A DNA stretch of 64,000 nucleotides, taken from NCBI GenBank assembly GCA_002367105.1, contig DFCS01000050.1, forward strand, positions 77,112-141,111, in the 5' to 3' direction. This document shows positions 61,414 to 64,000 of this stretch, piece after piece (position 1 is the first letter of the stretch; each line of letters begins with the position of its first letter). Source of the DNA: Hungatella sp. UBA3048. GTDB lineage: Bacteria > Bacillota > Clostridia > Lachnospirales > Lachnospiraceae. A program made the translations under genes and the position numbers. The notes under the pieces were generated by a model that was given only the letters and a program-made list of their open reading frames with translations, was not told where the DNA came from and made no database searches.

Positions 61414-62031
61414 ATGACCATGAAGCAAAAAGAAAGAATGCTGGCTGGCCTGCCTTATAAGGCCTGGCTGGATGGACTCAGTGAGGAGCGAATGGAGAAC
61501 AAGCTTAAGATATACCAGTATAATCAGATGTGCCCTGATGAAGAAGAAAAAATGGAAGAGCTGATCCGGAGTATTCTTGGAAAGGCAGGAAAGAAGGTAC
61601 ATATTGAGGCGCCGTTTCACTGTGATTACGGGACTAATATTGAGGTCGGAGATTATTTCTATGCAAATTATAACTGTACGATCCTTGATGTAGGAAAGGT
61701 GATAATCGGGAATAATGTAATGTTTGCACCCAATGTTTCTATCTGTACTGCTGGTCATCCCATTCATCCGGATTCCAGAAATTCAGGATATGAGTACGGC
61801 ATTTCTGTCACCATAGGGAACAATGTGTGGATCGGAGGCAACGTTATCATTAATCCAGGAGTTACCATAGGAAACGATGTGGTGATCGGAGCCGGAAGCG
61901 TTGTGACAAAAGATATCCCGGATCGTGTGGTAGCTCTGGGAAATCCTTGCCGAGTAGTCCGGCAGATCGTAGAGGATGACAGAAAATACTATTATAAAAA
62001 TAAAGAATTTGATGTGCAGGATTATCGTTGA
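61414..62031 (+). CDS. sugar O-acetyltransferase (maltose/galactoside acetyltransferase family)
   Basis: A 205-residue left-handed parallel beta-helix acetyltransferase of the LacA/Maa type. It has the N-terminal helical region MLAGLPYKAWLD, hexapeptide repeats (IGNNVMFAPNVSICT, IGNNVWIGGNVIINPGVTIG) and the catalytic His in TAGHPIHPD. It uses acetyl-CoA to acetylate a sugar, perhaps for detoxification. ATG 61414 or 61420 are both possible. Confidence 0.92.
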   Translation: MTMKQKERMLAGLPYKAWLDGLSEERMENKLKIYQYNQMCPDEEEKMEELIRSILGKAGKKVHIEAPFHCDYGTNIEVGDYFYANYNCTILDVGKVIIGNNVMFAPNVSICTAGHPIHPDSRNSGYEYGISVTIGNNVWIGGNVIINPGVTIGNDVVIGAGSVVTKDIPDRVVALGNPCRVVRQIVEDDRKYYYKNKEFDVQDYR

Positions 62032-62058
62032 TTCCGGTTTTAACCATGACGTTCAAAT

Positions 62059-62087
62059 TTGGACAGGATTTTCGGATAGAATATAAT
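62059..62087 (+). promoter_or_regulatory. promoter of the small membrane protein gene
   Basis: TTGGAC (62059-62064), a 17-base spacer and TATAAT (62082-62087), about 95 bases before the start at 62184. Confidence 0.6.
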
Positions 62088-62183
62088 AATTTTTTTCCAA
62101 TAGCGTATACTAACTATGGATCAAACAAACAGGACGTGACTAAATAAACCAGAGAAGAAAATTCATGAAAGGAGACGGTGTGG

Positions 62184-62405
62184 ATGAAAGAGATTTGTAA
62201 GTGCGCCGATGTATTTGTACAAAAGTGCAGCATAAAAGATTTTGCACTTTTAAAGATATGCCTGTGTGCAGTAGGGATCATGGTTGGATTATCGATTCCG
62301 GAAAAAAAGAGAAAATGGCCTCTTACGGCCGCAGGCTTCGTTTTTGTTTTCAGTTATATTTTGATTATGGCGAAATTTGTGAAGATATGTATGGATGAAC
62401 GTTAA
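62184..62405 (+). CDS. small two-pass membrane protein of Clostridia
   Basis: A 73-residue protein with two hydrophobic segments (about 24-36 and 48-66) separated by a basic loop EKKRKW. Close relatives are commonly annotated as a phosphate ABC permease, which I think is wrong at this size. AAAGGAGA precedes the start; GTG 62178 is an alternative. It lies before hcp but has its own terminator. Confidence 0.7.
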   Translation: MKEICKCADVFVQKCSIKDFALLKICLCAVGIMVGLSIPEKKRKWPLTAAGFVFVFSYILIMAKFVKICMDER

Positions 62406-62448
62406 AACGGTTCCGAATAATGATTTGGACACTGTTCCTTGGTATGAC

Positions 62449-62498
62449 CGGCTGTATCAGCATTTTGGATGAGACAAATTGCTGATATGGCCGTTTTT
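62449..62498 (+). terminator. rho-independent terminator
   Basis: CGGCTGTATCAGCA (62449-62462) pairs with TGCTGATATGGCCG (62480-62493) with two weak pairs, then TTTTT. It ends the small membrane protein gene. Confidence 0.65.
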
Positions 62499-62528
62499 AT
62501 TATGGGAAAAAAATAAAAATCAAAGTAT

Positions 62529-62570
62529 GTTGTAATAACAACGGACATAACTTAATTCCAATGGTATCCT
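62529..62570 (+). promoter_or_regulatory. hcp promoter with a CRP/FNR-like palindrome
   Basis: The palindrome GTTGTAATAACAAC (62529-62542, five-base arms) is centred 41.5 bases before the predicted start of transcription (about 62577). The weak promoter is CGGACA (62542-62547), a 17-base spacer and TATCCT (62565-62570). This is the class II position of CRP/FNR-family activators such as HcpR. Confidence 0.5.
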
Positions 62571-62641
62571 TTAAAAAGAAAGCAGGAGCACTGTAAAAAA
62601 GGTGCTGTGCATAGAAAATATACTTTAGGAGGTAATGGAAT

Positions 62642-64000
62642 ATGAGCATGTTTTGCTATCAGTGTCAGGAGACAGCAAAGAACACAGGCTGTACCATCAA
62701 AGGTGTCTGTGGCAAGAATGAGGAGGTTGCAAAGCTTCAGGACCTGCTTGTTTATGCGGTAAAAGGAATTTCTGAAATTGTTGTAAAGACAAAAACCAAT
62801 GCGGCGGAGCTACATACCATCAACCACGAGGTGCTTACAAGCCTCTTTATTACGATCACAAACGCAAACTTTGATGCGGATGCAATTGAAAAGCAGATCG
62901 TAAAGGTTCTCGGATTAAGAGACCAGCTTGCAAAGGATACAGGATACAACGGAAACCAGGATGCCGCAGTATTTACTGTGGATTCCAGAGAATCCATGCT
63001 TTCCAAGGCTTCTTTAGTAGGAGTTCTTGCAACGGAAAATGAAGATATCCGTTCCTTAAGAGAGCTGATTATCTACGGAATCAAGGGTCTGGCTGCTTAC
63101 ACAGAGCATGCATTTAACATCGGAAAAGAAGATGTGTCCATTTATTCCTTCATATACGAAGGAATGGCTGCAACTCTTGATGACAGCCTTACAGCCGATG
63201 ATCTGGTAGCCCTGACCTTAAAGACCGGTGAATACGGAGTAAAGGGAATGGCTCTTCTTGATGAGGCCAATACATCACGTTATGGTAATCCGGAAATCAC
63301 TTCCGTTAATATCGGTGTCAGAAAGAATCCGGCCATTCTTATCTCCGGCCATGATCTGACAGATATGGAACAGCTTTTAGAGCAGACAAAGGGAACAGGA
63401 GTGGATGTTTACACCCATGGAGAAATGCTTCCTGCCCACTATTATCCGGCATTTAAGAAATATGACAACTTTGTAGGTAACTACGGGAACTCCTGGTGGA
63501 TGCAGGTTGGCGAGTTTGAGTCCTTCCACGGACCGATTCTCTTTACCACAAACTGTATTGTTCCTCCAAAAACTCCTGAAGTAGCAGGCAGAATCTTTAC
63601 AACAGGCGCTGCAGGCTTCCCTGGATGTCCAAACATTCCTGCGGATGAAAACGGAAAGAAGGATTTTTCAGCTATCATAGAGATGGCAAAGAAGCTTCCT
63701 TCTCCTGATGAGATTGAAACAGGCAGTATTGTAGGCGGTTTTGCTCATAATCAGGTACTGGCACTTGCAGATAAGGTGGTTGATGCTGTGAAGTCCGGAG
63801 CCATTAAAAAGTTCTTTGTCATGGCAGGCTGCGACGGCAGAATGAAATCCAGAGAGTACTATACAGAATTTGCAAAGCAGCTTCCAAGCGATACCATCAT
63901 TCTTACGGCTGGCTGTGCAAAATACAGATACAATAAGTTAGAACTGGGCGACATCGGCGGAATTCCAAGAGTTCTGGATGCAGGACAGTGTAATGACTCC
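62642..64000 (+). CDS. hcp: hydroxylamine reductase / hybrid-cluster protein, 3' end outside window
   Basis: The first 453 residues of Hcp. The N-terminal cysteine set for the [4Fe-4S] cluster reads CYQCQETAKNTGC with GVCG following, and later GHD, HGEMLPAH, TTNCIVPP and AGCDGRMKSRE, which contribute to the hybrid [Fe-S-O] cluster. It reduces hydroxylamine or nitric oxide and protects against nitrosative stress; some members act as nitrosylases. TAGGAGGT lies before ATG 62642. The frame is open at the window edge, so the gene is partial only because the window ends. Confidence 0.96.
   Translation, partial: MSMFCYQCQETAKNTGCTIKGVCGKNEEVAKLQDLLVYAVKGISEIVVKTKTNAAELHTINHEVLTSLFITITNANFDADAIEKQIVKVLGLRDQLAKDTGYNGNQDAAVFTVDSRESMLSKASLVGVLATENEDIRSLRELIIYGIKGLAAYTEHAFNIGKEDVSIYSFIYEGMAATLDDSLTADDLVALTLKTGEYGVKGMALLDEANTSRYGNPEITSVNIGVRKNPAILISGHDLTDMEQLLEQTKGTGVDVYTHGEMLPAHYYPAFKKYDNFVGNYGNSWWMQVGEFESFHGPILFTTNCIVPPKTPEVAGRIFTTGAAGFPGCPNIPADENGKKDFSAIIEMAKKLPSPDEIETGSIVGGFAHNQVLALADKVVDAVKSGAIKKFFVMAGCDGRMKSREYYTEFAKQLPSDTIILTAGCAKYRYNKLELGDIGGIPRVLDAGQCNDS

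Overview
The window looks like chromosome from an anaerobic, low-to-mid GC Gram-positive of the Clostridia, most likely Lachnospiraceae (Lacrimispora or former Clostridium cluster XIVa type). This is inferred from the strong AGGAGG ribosome sites, a T-box leader, the Ech-type hydrogenase, Clostridia-type small membrane proteins and secreted proteins with choline-binding-type repeats. I cannot name the species. No rRNA, tRNA, insertion sequence or CRISPR array was seen.

Layout. 1-16 kb is accessory housekeeping: a DUF1648 membrane protein, acetyltransferases, a flavin amine oxidase, a WYL regulator with a perfect palindrome before its VOC neighbour, an Asp/Glu racemase, a metallophosphoesterase, a first MBOAT/DHHW O-acylation module (9.2-12.2 kb), a 3-methyladenine glycosylase, a NUDIX hydrolase and fused MsrAB. 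It also holds three decayed genes: a frameshifted acetyltransferase, a headless MBL hydrolase and a methyltransferase stub. 16-18.7 kb has an oxidoreductase and a T-box-controlled AlaA-type aminotransferase. 18.7-26.3 kb (minus strand) is a dlt-like operon led by its own two-component system: response regulator, kinase, adenylation enzyme, LysA-fold PLP decarboxylase, carrier protein, MBOAT and SGNH protein. 28.2-38.9 kb is one long operon for an Ech-type membrane [NiFe] hydrogenase (echABCDEF) with all six maturation genes (hypABFCDE). 39-45 kb carries an amidase, an aromatic-acid-exporter-like protein, a DUF1456 protein, an MgtC-family protein behind a possible leader-peptide attenuator, a DUF554 protein and aroE. 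45.4-58.7 kb is a polysaccharide-degradation locus: a frameshifted beta-helix protein, a giant PL8-type lyase with an embedded metallophosphoesterase, a PPIase-like membrane protein and a YesN-type regulator. 58.8-61.2 kb (minus) has a methyltransferase and a fused nucleotidyltransferase/PLP enzyme. The window ends with an acetyltransferase, a small membrane protein and the 5' part of hcp.

How they work together. The hydrogenase would couple ferredoxin oxidation to H2 formation and ion pumping, and its Ni-Fe site is built by the co-transcribed Hyp proteins. The dlt-like operon would activate an amino acid on a carrier protein and hand it through the MBOAT and SGNH pair to a cell-surface polymer. 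The decarboxylase in the middle is the unusual part and suggests that something other than D-alanine is attached. The secreted lyases, their membrane PPIase-like partner and the AraC-type regulator form a glycan-use unit. The NTase/PLP fusion may supply CDP-activated ethanolamine or choline-like head groups.
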